A DNA stretch of 64,000 bases from Mangifera indica (Eukaryota; Streptophyta; Magnoliopsida; Sapindales; Anacardiaceae). The notes under the pieces were generated by a model that did not search any database, had not been told where the DNA came from, and was given only the letters and a program-made list of their open reading frames with translations. Shown one piece after another: positions 35,131 to 46,856 of this stretch. Within the stretch, counting starts at the first letter, position 1; every line of letters starts with the position of its first letter. The DNA lies in the NCBI RefSeq assembly GCF_011075055.1, contig NC_058149.1:6516449-6580448 (forward strand), written 5' to 3'. The translations under genes and the position numbers were made by a program.

Positions 35131-37224
35131 CATATCAAAAGTCAATATAAGATCCTCCCTAAATAGTCCCTTATAAAAAAACTGATGTTGCAACAATATC
35201 AACAATCACAAGTTAACAAAAGACCAAAAGTATTTTTGAAGTATCATTTCCCATATACTCACAACGTTTAGCATTTACATCGACAATATGTGAAAATGGG
35301 AATGTTAAACCCTCTCTCTTGATAGTTTGTTGCAATCATTATGAGGAGACTGTAACAATATATACAATTATTATAAAATTTATATGTTTGCATATGTAAA
35401 TAACTAGAATATTTGGTAAATTATTAACTTTTTTACCTATCGATAGTATATGTGTGGTGATGAGATCGTGTATCCTCCATACGAGTCATCATGTCCTCGA
35501 TACGACTCATCTTATCCTTGATACGACTCAACTTATCCTTTATACCAGTGAAATGATCTAAGATAAGATTTCTCCATCGAGTCAATGTAGCATCAAAGTA
35601 ATGAATAGAGAAATCTTGTCCATTGACGAGAGGATCATCTGACATATGCTTGGTGGTAAGGGGCATAATATAGGGCTTTGGTGATATACGCTCGCCAATC
35701 GAGGTTGTAAGAGGATCATCGACAGAAGGCTGGACAAAAGACTAGACAAGAGCCTCAATATATTGTAGAGCAACAATTGGTGAACGATTGGTGAACTAAC
35801 ATCAAAAGGCCCCAATGATACATCTTCTAACAAAGACGAGGGTGATGTGGATGAAGAAGATTGACTCTCCGACATCTTCGTGTATCTGATGATGTCATTA
35901 TAATAGTCTGCAACTTTCTCCATCGAAGATAAAACTAGCAGAAAATTAACATCATCCTACAAATTTTTGTTTAAGTGAACTTTGTTATTATACCTTATAC
36001 ATGTGTTAATCAATAATAAATTATTACTTACTGCATCTCTAGGGAAGATAGTTGAGATAGAATCCTATCTCGGGATGTCTTTCATGTGCCATCTCAATAT
36101 TCAAACAGTTTTTGAAATTGGCGAGATATCCACCCATTGATATAATGTGTCCAGTGTCTCATATATCTAAAACAACAATTTCAACTTAAATTGGTTACTC
36201 TATAAATTTATAATCATATTAAATTAATTTGATTTTAATCACAATTTTTTTGAAATTAATAAATGTCATAATTACTTAGAAAGCTAATGGAAATTCCATG
36301 ATACCATATTATTTCAGTTGGTTTTCCTTTTTCTTAATCGGGTTGGAACCCATAGAAATTTAGGAGATATTATCACAAATCGAATGATATGTCATCTGTC
36401 ACACTCGTACTCCCCATGGGTATGCATTGAACCCATCAAGATGATCAACCATTATAATATCTTCTAGGAGATTGTTTTTTTCAAATCACTCCCTAATAAT
36501 CTTATGAGAAGACAAAACAACAGTGCCAATTTTATTGTATTAGTGTCGTCCTCCCTCCATGGCCTCTACTAGAAAACATGACTCAGATCAGCATATGTAA
36601 CAAACTTACACATGTGAAAATATGTCTAGTGGATCTGATCTATGGCCTGCGATGGAATATACATATCAATATCTAACATATGACTGAATCAAAGGTTTGT
36701 CATAATAGCAAACTTGTACGGACTGAACCTCACGTCAACATCATTAATTCAAAATGATAACTCCTCTCTCAAGATCCTCTTATTTACAGCTCTAAAGATG
36801 AAGGAGTGTATTAAAGCCCTACTAAATTGGTTATACTTCAGGTACAGAAAGTGTTCGAAATAGGTATGTCGAAAAATCTGCAATTACTATTCTGTTAATA
36901 TTTTTTTAATCATGACTCCCACATCTCCATATCCACATGTAGTTACTTGAACCTTGAAGTGTTTTTCTGTAGGAAATCTCATTTCATCCTTACCCTTATC
37001 CCTTTTTCTCTTTTGTTGAGCTTCCTGTAATAAAATTAAATTGCGATTATATTAATTTTATATCAATTTTATACTATAAATGATTTAATTCTAAACATAG
37101 ATGTATTATTCAAAAAAACAAATATCAAATTCAAATTCTAAACGTCAAAAAGCCTTAAGATGCAAAAATTTCAATTTACCCTTTATATGGAAAATATCAA
37201 AAAAAACCTATTATTTTGAATAAA

Positions 37225-37610
37225 ACTCATTCTGCCCGACTAAAATCCACCACCTGAACTCGCGTGGTAGAAAGTTTTGAAAAATGTGTTTTGCCCCCCA
37301 CCACACAAATTTGCCAGTCTATCACACGAATTCACGTGTTCACCACATGAATTCACATGGTTGACTAGCAAATTCGTGTATCAACAAACTTTTCAAAATT
37401 AGAATTCTGCCCTATCACACGATTCACTATTTGAAAACTAATATTTTGGCTCCCAACCACACAAATACGTGTGGTTTAGAATTTTGAAAAATGCATAAAA
37501 CCTCCCTATCTCCATGAAATCTCACCACGTGAATTCGTGTGGTGAGATTTTCATTCACATGGTGACTGTCGATTTCGTGTGATGAGATTTCATCTCGCAA
37601 ACTTCATTTT
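37225..37610. repeat. Cluster of imperfect palindromes built on CCACACGAATTCGTGTGG-like words
   Basis: Words such as CACACGAATTCACGTG, CACATGAATTCACATGG, CACACAAATACGTGTGG, CACGTGAATTCGTGTGG and CACATGGTGACTGTCG follow each other at 30-60 bp. Most are nearly self-complementary around GAATTC. They lie inside the right part of the Mutator-like element, upstream of its minus-strand gene. Confidence 0.7.
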
Positions 37611-37766
37611 TCAAATATTATTTCATCAACAATCAACTTTAAAACTAATCTAACACAAATGTCCTAGCAAAATTGATCCAAATCAATCAATTTCATCAAT
37701 TCTTTCAATTCGAAACTCTAATTGTAAACAACGAAATACCCCATCCAATACACAAATTTTTTTCAC

Positions 37767-38000
37767 TCAGATGTATAAAAACATGACAAAAATTGTTTTA
37801 TTAACCTTTTTATCAATTTTCGTCACTGGAAACGTTGTCAAATTTGCTTGAGAAAATCGTCGGGGAGAGTATGCGAAGTCGGTACATAGGAGTCTGCGTT
37901 TTCGTGTGTTGGAGTTTGCAGTTTTGTTGTTTTCTTCGAATTTAGATGAAAGACATTTCCATCTTAACAATGAAATAGGCATTTTTATATAAAATGCCAA
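37767..38000 (-). other. 77-codon open stretch at the right end of the Mutator-like element, no family recognised
   Basis: Minus-strand frame starting MAFYIKMPISLL, Lys/Arg/Asn-rich, with no domain pattern that I know. It sits where the 5' leader of the Ulp1-like gene would be. It could be part of its first exon or chance. No splice link can be shown. Confidence 0.3.
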
Positions 38001-38035
38001 AAGCAGGACAATTTCTTGTTCCCCCCCTAATTTTC

Positions 38036-38061
38036 GGGTAATTTTAATTAATTTTCCTAAA
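38036..38061 (-). repeat. Putative right terminal inverted repeat of the Mutator-like element
   Basis: GGGTAATTTTAATTAATTTT then CCTAAA, the inverse of 20301-20325 with few differences. It lies 230 bp upstream of the TATA box of the PRHA-like gene. Confidence 0.5.
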
Positions 38062-38290
38062 ATGAAAATGACATAATTGAGTGCAAAAATGGAGAGGTCT
38101 AAACTGTTTAATCAAAATTTACAAGACGAAGAAGAAACGAGAAAACGAGCTGACCGTTGTGTGGCCCTTCGGGAAACAATACCCAATTCACTCTTCCTCC
38201 ATTAACAATTCCCAATTCCTTTAATTTTCAAATTCTCTTTGGAGCATTCAATCAAACACTTTCATCGTTTTCCATTTATTTTTCAATTGC

Positions 38291-38298
38291 TATAAATA
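38291..38298 (+). promoter_or_regulatory. TATA box of the PRHA-like gene
   Basis: TATAAATA, about 85-95 bp upstream of the first splice donor (38383). A transcription start near 38325 would give a short untranslated exon with a CTT-rich run (38346-38361), common in plant leaders. Position is inferred from motif and spacing only. Confidence 0.5.
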
Positions 38299-38324
38299 TG
38301 TACCTTTGATTCAAGCTGCTTTAC

Positions 38325-38382
38325 CACCTCTTGGACTCCCAAGATCTTCTTCTTCTTCTTCAGTCCTTCCCTAATTTGTCTG
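38325..38382 (+). other. 5' untranslated exon of the PRHA-like gene (approximate start)
   Basis: Ends TTTGTCTG followed by GTGAGTTC, a good splice donor. Intron 1 (38383 to about 39031) is 649 bp and T-rich, and ends TTTTATGTAG. The start at 38325 is estimated from the TATA box. Confidence 0.45.
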
Positions 38383-39065
38383 GTGAGTTCTCAGCATTAC
38401 TTTGTTATTTTTTATTTTGGGCATATTTTCATAGAAATTTATAGTCTTCTTGTGTTTTCTTCCTTATCGGGTTTGTTTATTATCTGGGTGTGTTTCAAGT
38501 TTTCTTCTTAATGATCATCAGCATCATCGTATATCTATGTATATATTTATATTGTATGCTTTGTGTTCTGGATATTGATTCTAATGAATATTGCAAGATA
38601 GTGATCGTGTTTTGTAGATCAAACTACTGTAGTTTCCGGTTTTTTCTATGTTGTCTTGGCTTTTGGTTTAATTTCTTTTCGAAAATTTTGCCACTTAATG
38701 TTCAGAGGCGTTAAATTTGATGGGGACATAATGCGAAGAGAATTTCACATTTCTTGATGTTAATTTTAAACCTTTTTTTAATTATTTTTTTCAAAAATAT
38801 AATTCGTTTGATGATACTACGTGCAGATAATGTCCCCTCATTCATGGTTGCGAATTCAGGACATGCTGTGTTTGTAGGTTTTATAGAACAATGTACTTAA
38901 ATTTAGTTTCAGCATTTGGGTTTATGCAACAAGTGTATCTTCCTCGGATATTGATTTGGATTTAGATTGTACTTGTTTGTACTTCTATTTGGTGATTTGA
39001 GCTCTTGGCTTGATTGTTGTGTTTTATGTAGTTCAGCATCAGGACTATTTCAGCAGTTAAAGGGT

Positions 39066-42000
39066 ATGGAAGCTGAAAAAGGGGAAAATATACATCAAAC
39101 TGGGAAGAAAGTTGCAATCTGTGCAGAATCTAGCAAATCTTGTTTTCCTAAGAGGGATACAGGGTCAGAACTCATTGCATCATTGAAGTTCAAGAAAGGC
39201 AGCAATATATCCAAGAGTGAAAAGCTTAAATCTAATTCTAAATCAAAATCTAAATCTCATGTGAAGTTAATCAATTCAAACATGATAAAAAAGAAAGTGA
39301 CTGAGTCTCAAAGCAAGGGAACGGGGAATGACTCTGGAAGCAAAAAATCAATTAGTAGAAAACCTCTGCATAAAAAACTAGATAAGAACTCATCCAGGAA
39401 GCTGGCATCTTTGAAGCTTCAAGGTAAAAATCCCTCCCCTGTTAATTCTAAGGGGCATGGTAAAGTAATTAATGGTGATGTTGAAACAAAAAACCAAAGA
39501 AAGAGGAAAAAGAAGAGGACAAAGGAGAAGGTGGAGCTAGATGAAGCTTCACGCTTGCAGAGGAGAACAAGGTACTTGTTGATTAAAATGAAGCTGGAGC
39601 AGAACCTCATTGATGCTTACTCTGGTGAAGGTTGGAAAGGTCAGAGGTACGCTTAGTTTTTTTCATTCATGTGTAAAGAAAAAAGCTATGAACGCTGTTC
39701 TTGACATTATTATTTGTTTAAAGAAGCCTGGTGCAGGTGTGTTGAACTTAGTGGTAGGTTTTTGCTTAATTGATGCTTTAGATGGTAAAGAGCTTAACTT
39801 GTACTTCTTCATGTTGGAATTTTATCCACAGCCGAGAAAAGATAAGGCCCGAGAGGGAACTGCTGCGTGCAAAGAAGCAGATACTAAAGTGTAAACTTGG
39901 AATTCGTGAAGCTATTCGGCAGCTTGATTCTCTGAGTTCAGTCGGATCTATTGAAGGTTCTGTCATTGCTTCAGATGGATCTGTTCACCATGAACATGTA
40001 AGATTACGTAACAAGTATTGGTTATGCTTAAATAAAGGGATATGAATATCTTAACAATAAATTTATTAGAGACAGGCCAGGCCATTGCAAGCTTTGGAAC
40101 TCCCAAGTTTCAGGATTTTGCATAGTATAAACTTGTTTGTTGACTATTTTCACTTAGGAGTTTATACTGGGCCCACAAATTGATTAGAGACAGGCCACTG
40201 CAACCTTTTCCAAGTTTCAAGTTGCTGCATAATATGAAATTGGTTGTTCTCTACTTTCACTTTGCAGTGAATACTAGGCGACTAAATTGACTGATTATTA
40301 TTATTCTTTGAAAGGCATAGTTATGCTTCACCTTACTTGCTTCTCTACATGTAGATTATCTGTGCAAAGTGCAAGTTACGAGAAGCCTTCCCAGATAATG
40401 ACATTGTACTTTGTGATGGCACATGTAATTGTGCATTCCACCAAAAATGCCTTGATCCGCCATTGGACACTGAATGCAGTAAGTACAATCATTTATATTT
40501 GAATTTGTTGTACTATATTATTTATAAGTGGTGTCTTCATTTTTTTAATTCATAATCTACAGTTCCTCCAGGAGATCAGGGCTGGTTTTGCAGATTTTGT
40601 GAATGTAAGATGGAAATAATAGAGGCAATGAATGCTCATATCGGGACCTGCTTCTCTATTGACAGCAATTGGCAGGTTGATTAGAATTTACTTTAGTTCT
40701 ACATTTTGAATTTCCTGTTGTAATAATGAAGTCATTCCATTGTATAGGATATTTTCAAAGAAGAAGCTGCTTTCCCTGATGGTGGGAGTGCATTGTTAAA
40801 TCAAGAACAAGATTGGCCTTCAGATGATTCTGAAGATGATGATTATAATCCAGAAAGGAGGGAGAACAGCAGCAGCATCAGTGGGGTGGGAACTGATGAT
40901 GATGCAAGCAGTTCAACCAGCCTGAGCTGGTCTTCAGATGGTGAAACTTTTTCCAAATCCATGAGGTGGGAGATGGAGGGCAATGACTATAAGCAGTACT
41001 CAAGTGATAGTAGTATAGGTTCTGATGAAAACAGTGATGGGGAAATTATCTGTGGCCGTCGGCAGCGAAGGACAGTCGACTATAAGAAGTTGTATGATGT
41101 GAGTTTATGATAATTCTTTTTCTTTAAGGGTGTAATTACCTTTTCTTGTTTATCATTTTATTTTCTTCCTTGTTAGCTCTAAGTAATTTCAATTGCTTGT
41201 TAAAGATGTATAAACAAGCGGATTGTATATATAGGTCTAGGAATTCAAATGTTATTAGTCTTTAAACCTCTAGATGAATTTAAATAAAAATTTTAGGGGG
41301 AAGGAAAATAAAATAAGAAATAATGAGCATAAAGTAATAATAATACAACTGGAAATGGAAGGAGAAATTAAAAAGAGAGAGTGATTCAATTTGCATCTCC
41401 TCTCTTCTATATTATAGGCATTTCCCCTTGAAGATCCTTGGAAACACACCCTTTGTCATTCATGACTAACTGGCTATAGAACTAAAGCCAAAATATAAGG
41501 ACATAGCAAATAAGTATGTCATATACATCAGTGTGTAAGCTTTCAGTGGATAAAGCATTTAAAATCTAACTCTTATATTTTATCACATGGAAAATTATGT
41601 GGCTTCTCTAGTGCTGTCATGCAATGTTTTTATTTTAATGGATGCCAAATCTTCTGCTGTATAATACAATATAAATTTTCCTTGTCCTTCATAATAGGAA
41701 ATGTTCGGAAAGGATGCGTTGGCATATGAGCAAGTTAGTGAAGATGAAGACTGGGGTCCTGCAAAGAGAAGACGGAGGGAAAAGGAGTCAGATGCAGTGA
41801 ACACCCTTATGACTTTGTATGGAAGTGAGGAAAAATGCCCAAATGTTAAAGCCATAGAAGTGCAGGAGAAACATTTTTCTGATGCTAAAGTTAGAAGGCC
41901 ATTCTTCAGAATTCCTCCCAATGCAGTTGAGGTAATAACCTATTAATTCTTCAGACAAACTGAACACTTTTTAGTCCTTATTAGTTTGAGGTAATTTTTT

Positions 42001-44067
42001 TAGTACTGCACTTATTCATCCTTTTTCTTTTCTGCTTCTCCAGAAGCTTCGCCAAGTGTTTGCTGAGAACGAACTTCCCTCTAGAACTATCAAGGACAAT
42101 CTTTCCAAAGAGTTGGGTCTTGAACCTGAGAAGGTATTAATTAAGCTTATCAGGATGAAATAGTAAAAGTAGTTTTATAACAATGATTCTTAGATTACGA
42201 GCACTGCTCATAGTGCTTAAGTTCAATTACTTGTTAAGCAAGTGTTTTGAATATTTGACATGGTAAATTGATTTCATTTTTTATTCCTTAAAACAAGGCA
42301 ATACTATTTCTTTTCATGTATATGTTGCGTTACTAGCATGAATTTAAAAGTGGTAGTTTATCAATTCTAACTAAACCATTTTCTTGCAACATTTTGGTAT
42401 GATCCCGTAATATTAAGTTCAAAGAAACTGTGGTATTTAGTGTAGCTATCATAAATTGGGTGAGCATCACATGATAGGAGAGTGTTAATCATTTAAAATG
42501 ACGTGGTGGTAGAAGTACAAAAATGCAAAAATATCTGTGGTGACTGAGATCATATTCTTGATAATCTCACCAGAAACTTTCCTGTATTCTGATAGCTCTT
42601 TATTGGTTTTTCAATATTATTGTTTTTAACCTTAGTTGCAATTTGCAGGTTAACAAATGGTTTAAAAATGCGAGATATATTGCACTTAAAACAAGAAAGG
42701 TGAATGTAATTTCATGTGATTTAATTACCTTCTGCTTGTTTGTTTTAGCATCTGCTATCTTGGGCTTGACTCACTACCTTATCATATTAATATCGTCCTT
42801 TTTCTTGAAGCATGAAATATTATTCACTTTGTTTCGCCCATGTTTTTCAGAAGTGTGAAAACAAATATACTTTTTTCTAGATATTTATTAGTTGTTATTG
42901 GATTTTGTGTATTTTGTAATTTCCATTAAGCAGAACTTTTTCATTTGATAAATCACAGGGAGATTGAATTAGTAGCTGTAGGATATTTCCTATGGGTAGC
43001 ATATTGGGTTTGTTTTCAGTTCTTTTTTTTTAAATGGGTTCTCTTGCACTATAGGTCGAGGGAGGAAAACACCTTCATAATGCTCCTAAAATCTCCAAGG
43101 AACCCAGGTTGGAGGATTCCTTAAAAAAGAAAGTGTTATGTACACCTAAGAATGTGAAAAAATATGAGCAGGGAAAGGATTCAAAATTGCCAGGCAGCGG
43201 CCTGAAGAAAAATCAACGCAAAAAACCATCAGAATCTCCGGCAAATAGCAATCAGGTGTGCTTCGGAAGTAGCTTTATTGGTTCTTTCTCTGTTTCCTGT
43301 TCTTTCTTTCTTTCTTTCTGTCATTTTACCTGCGTGCTAATCAGAAGTAGCTTTTGGTGGTTGGTATTATGAAAGGTCACTAGAGTGAGATTTCACTAAG
43401 TAGATTTGATTAAAAATTCAAATTATTAACTCATTGAAATTATTTAGTGATCTCTGCTAAACACCGGGCTATCTTCTTCCAAAGAAAAAGTTCAGAATAC
43501 TCATACTTTCCTGACACCAGGATCAGAATTGAAGAATGTTACACAAAATAGACATACACTGAGTTCAAATCTTAAATTATAAATGAATTTTTCCAAATGT
43601 TGTGAAATGACACAGGGATGCAATTGATACTCTGCCCACATTTTCCTCACAAAAAGTCTAAAACTTATTGATAGGCGTGTTTGTGAGTAATCAAGATTCT
43701 AGTTGATTTTGGTTGGTACAGAACCATTGAATTCCGTTACGAAACTTTTATGCTTTTTTTTTTTTTCCTAAATAAATTCGGTTCATATCAGGCAAGTGTT
43801 GAGTTGAGTGACGATGTGAGCTTAAGGAAGCTTCTTAAAGCAAAAACCAAGAGGGACAAGAGAAAGGTCAATTTTATGACTGGCAGCGGATTACAAGCAG
43901 CCGAAGCAGAGATGGAAAGACTTTGTAAGGTGAAGGATAGACTAGAAAATTTGAAACAGAAATTATCTAGAGTTCAAAATAGAAATGTTAGGAAATCAAG
44001 TAAAAGCGATGTACATGATGAGTTAGTGATTTATGTTCCAATAGTAGAACTAAGGGAAAAAGTTTGA
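39066..44067 (+). CDS. PRHA: PRHA-type pathogenesis-related homeodomain protein (leucine zipper, PHD finger, homeodomain)
   Basis: Nuclear DNA- and chromatin-binding protein of the PRHA/HAT3.1 family. Coding exons: 39066-39646, 39832-39997, 40355-40478, 40563-40675, 40748-41098, 41698-41931, 42044-42133, 42649-42699, 43055-43255, 43792-44067. All introns are GT-AG and phases close without a stop: 2187 bases, 728 residues. Residues 1-140 are Lys/Ser-rich. A basic nuclear-signal-like run ([14 protein letters not shown]) is at 142-155, a zipper-like helix at about 170-240, and the PHD finger with complete C4HC3 at 252-303 ([20 protein letters not shown] ... WFCRFC). An acidic Asp/Ser region is at about 345-430. 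The homeodomain at 511-570 ends in [10 protein letters not shown]; a C-terminal coiled coil has Leu681/688/695. The finger sequence fits PRHA better than HAT3.1. The start is the first ATG after the likely acceptor at 39031. Confidence 0.93.
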
Positions 44068-44300
44068 TGTTGAATATATTCATTATTTGCAAAGCATTTT
44101 TCTACAGTTTTGAAGGTGGTAATTTCAATGTAGCTTCTTTTCATTTGGTTCTCTTAGTTTAGTTGGTACCATGGAGAAATTCTGCGCTTGTTTTTCTACA
44201 GCTTCAAGGCAGTAAAGAGGAGGCTGGAAAATAACCGAAGAAGCCTAAAGCTTTGGAGAAATTGTTACCTCCATAGTTGGATTTATTTCTTTTTATTTTT
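44068..44300 (+). other. Probable 3' untranslated region of the PRHA-like gene
   Basis: Follows the TGA at 44065-44067. T-rich with no open frame; the exact polyadenylation site cannot be fixed from sequence. Confidence 0.4.
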
Positions 44301-46129
44301 TTTGGCAATTAATTTATTTCTTTTTACTCCCTCAACTTTCATTATGTAAAGACAAAAATTTTCTTATTGATCCTAGAGTTCTACTGATATCTATGAACAT
44401 TATCTTTCAAGATTTCAAATTTTTAATTACTGATAATTTTATGTAAGAATCATGATATTACTTTGTCTTATTCCATTAGGATTTAAGTGGAATAATTTTC
44501 TTCTTATTTTACAATTTGTTTATTTCAAGGATATTTCGGGTTATTTCTAAAAATAATATTTCATTTTTATTCCAATTTTTTTTTTTTTAATTTAACTTTT
44601 ATTGTGATGGGATTTCACCCTGTTGTGACCAAAAAAGTCTTTGACTCATCTTTTCTTCCCCTTTGGAATAAAAGTTAAAAAAGTTATAACTTGATTCATT
44701 TCATCTAATATTAATAAATAAATTAAAGAAGAAAAAAGAAAAAAATAGCTGGAGAATGAGAGTAAACAAGATGTTAAAGTGGGATTATTATATTCACATT
44801 AATAAACTTTTATTATGTATATTTTAATTGCTTGCTAACATTTCATCAAGATATAATATAATATGATATAAATAAATAACAATATATATCTTAATATATA
44901 TCAAATTAATATGATACAGTAGATATATTATATAATACGATTCAACTTACTAATATAAATTAATATACATTTTTAGAGAAATGATCACAAGGTAAGAGTG
45001 TAATTGAAAAAATTTAAATTTTTTAGAGAGTATTTGTGATTTTTTTAAGATGATAATGTAACAATTATATTTTTTATTTTTTATTTTTAAGAAGATATAT
45101 CTTATGGTACGATATGAAAAATTAAGTTTTCAATACAAGATTCAACTATTATGATTTTTGTTATTTTAGAAAGGTTAAATGACTTTTCCTACCCAAAGTT
45201 TGCTAAAATGACAATTTTTCACTTTTTATGTTTTAAAAAGTCAAATTTTCACTCGTCATTCACTTCTGTTAGTGAATTTGTTCAGTTTTTATAGAAATGA
45301 CTATTTTGTCATTTTATTGAAATTACAAAACTACATTAACACTTCAAATAAATTTGAAATTATCAATATCTCTTTACTAGTTTAAAAATTTATCACTTTA
45401 GACTCCTAACAAAATCAAAATTTTAACCAATTTTAAATTATTACATTTTAATCAGCCATTTGAGGGTATAACTATCTTTTTCTTAAACTGCAAAGGGGCA
45501 TCTTGAAATTATAAAAATTTTGGAAACATTGCAAACTTTTTTTAATTTTTCAAAAAACCCTATAGTATCTAATTTAACATACAAGTTAAAATTAAACAAA
45601 AGGGAAAAAGATTTTAATCCCTGTCAAACTCAAACAAAATGTTTTTTTTTTTGACAATTTTAACCTTTTTGATATAATGATTTCTAAATATACTACTTTT
45701 TATTTTATGTATTTGTTTTAGGTTTTAATCTTTAATTCTTATATAAACAATAACACTATATTTTCTAAATCATTAAAACTTTTTTTTAAAAATTTTCGAA
45801 TAGCACTTTGTTTTATGACAATATTTTGTTAAGCTATGGAGAAAGTAATCACACAATAAGATGAATCTCAATCTAAAGAAAAATCAGTCAATTTTAAATT
45901 AAAAGTTGAAAAAAAATATTATAAATGAAAACCTTAATTGAATTTGAAATTGAAAAAGATTGGTATGTTAAAAACAAAGCTAATTATGTATAAAATTTCG
46001 GAAATAAATATATAAAATCTTAATTAAACAAAACTATTTTGGATAGTAATTGAAATTGGGATAACAACATCTGCAAACATTAAACTATCATATTTTTTTT
46101 AATTGAAAAAACCAAACTTTTGTTATAGC
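44301..46129. other. Intergenic, very AT-rich, no gene seen
   Basis: No coding pattern. 44840-44960 is rich in ATATAT words. 45170-45560 has mononucleotide T and A runs and words such as AAATGAC and TTTTTCACTTTTTATG that look like a worn non-autonomous DNA element, but I could not find both ends. Confidence 0.4.
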
Positions 46130-46507
46130 CTTATATGTTGGGCCAGATTCGAATCAAACTAAGTTCGAGCTTAACCAAACTTGGGCTTAGCTTGGTAAAT
46201 GGTCAAGTGAACCCAAGCTAGCCAAGCTTGACGAGCTTTAGGTTTGTTGTTCAAAGCTCATGTGTCTTTTTTCCTTCCTTTCAATAATCTAGAACAAAAT
46301 TGAGCTATGGTAACTCATCTAATAAACAAAAAATACATAAATATCATTTTTTCAATTAAAATCTGTCAAACAACTTAAAAAAAAAACAAAAAGTAATAGA
46401 ATTACTCATAATACAAAATATGAAACATTTATTATGAAGTCTAAAAATACTTATAATAACACAGAACACAATGTCAATTCCCTTTTTAAAGTCATCCTCA
46501 AGCATAC

Positions 46508-46856
46508 TATTGGAAACAATCAAACATACCAAAATCAATTTTGTAAATATAAATGCAGGTACCGGGCTTTGATTTTGCAACGAAACTAATTCGAACATGA
46601 CACGAGGTGTTGACGTGAGTCATTTCCATGACATGTACTGCATTCTTTTGGGCGACATTCATTTTTGTGTGTTTTCTATGCCTTAAGAGAAAAAGAAGAG
46701 AGACTTTTATTTTATTTGTGTTAATTTCCTGGGATGATAGTTTTTGGACATTTAAGTAATAACCCAACTACCATCTAGTAACCTCTAACAACTACCCTTT
46801 AGCAGTTAAGTAAATTAGGTCGAGTTGACCCATCATGGGTGGATCTAAACCCAATA
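46508..46856 (-). repeat. 3' LTR of the nested non-autonomous element
   Basis: Matches 48218-48588 with gaps: shared blocks include CATGACACGA.GTGTTGA, ATTCTTTTGGG.GACATTC and ATGGGTGGA.CTA.ACCCAATA. Confidence 0.85.

Larger units (their letters stand above)
23986..37025 (-). pseudogene. Ulp1-like (C48 peptidase) gene of the Mutator-like element, with DUF1985-like head; broken and split
   Basis: Ulp1-type proteases remove SUMO-like modifiers; the role of transposon copies is unknown. Minus-strand reading starts with Lys-rich EAQQKRKRDKGKDEMRFP (about 37023-36965), then a DUF1985-like block down to about 36330 (HTYFEHFLYLKYNQFSRALI; VDVRFSPYKFAIMT; HLDGFNAYPWGVRVWQMTYH). Then come variable exons, DTIMDTSEWLSNK (33820-33775, splice donor CTTAC on plus) and HANSFLGLLRQRHHDDT (33683-33630). 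After the nested gypsy element the protease core follows: [23 protein letters not shown] (25180-25110) and SGDYGVFMLRYIKCL (about 24935-24890, repeated in copy 1). The catalytic His reads Tyr (25168-25170), the Asp is kept (25117-25119), and the catalytic Cys reads Tyr (24928-24930; 24037-24039). In-frame stops are present. Confidence 0.7.
20301..38061. mobile_element. Mutator-like element carrying a Ulp1-like gene (Kaonashi/KI-MULE type), decayed and interrupted
   Basis: Between an inverted pair of short repeats (20301-20325 and 38036-38061) lie a MuDR-type transposase on plus (21122-23510) and a Ulp1/C48-protease-like gene on minus (about 37020 to 23986). The two converge with about 0.5 kb between them. 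This gene pairing is known from plant Mutator-like elements of the Kaonashi type. Subtracting the nested gypsy element and the 881-bp duplication leaves about 8.7 kb, a plausible size. I see no convincing 9-11 bp target duplication, so the outer limits are provisional. All coding parts carry stops, so the copy is dead. Confidence 0.65.

Noticed and set aside
20296..38066. 9-bp target duplication for the Mutator-like element
   Set aside because: The 9-11 bp next to 20301-20325 and 38036-38061 do not match in any small shift, so no duplication is claimed.
38967..39065. Upstream in-frame Met that would lengthen the PRHA-like protein by 33 residues
   Set aside because: The added part is hydrophobic and intron-like. 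A good acceptor (TTTTATGTAG, ending 39031) falls inside it, and the family starts with a charged head as found from 39066.
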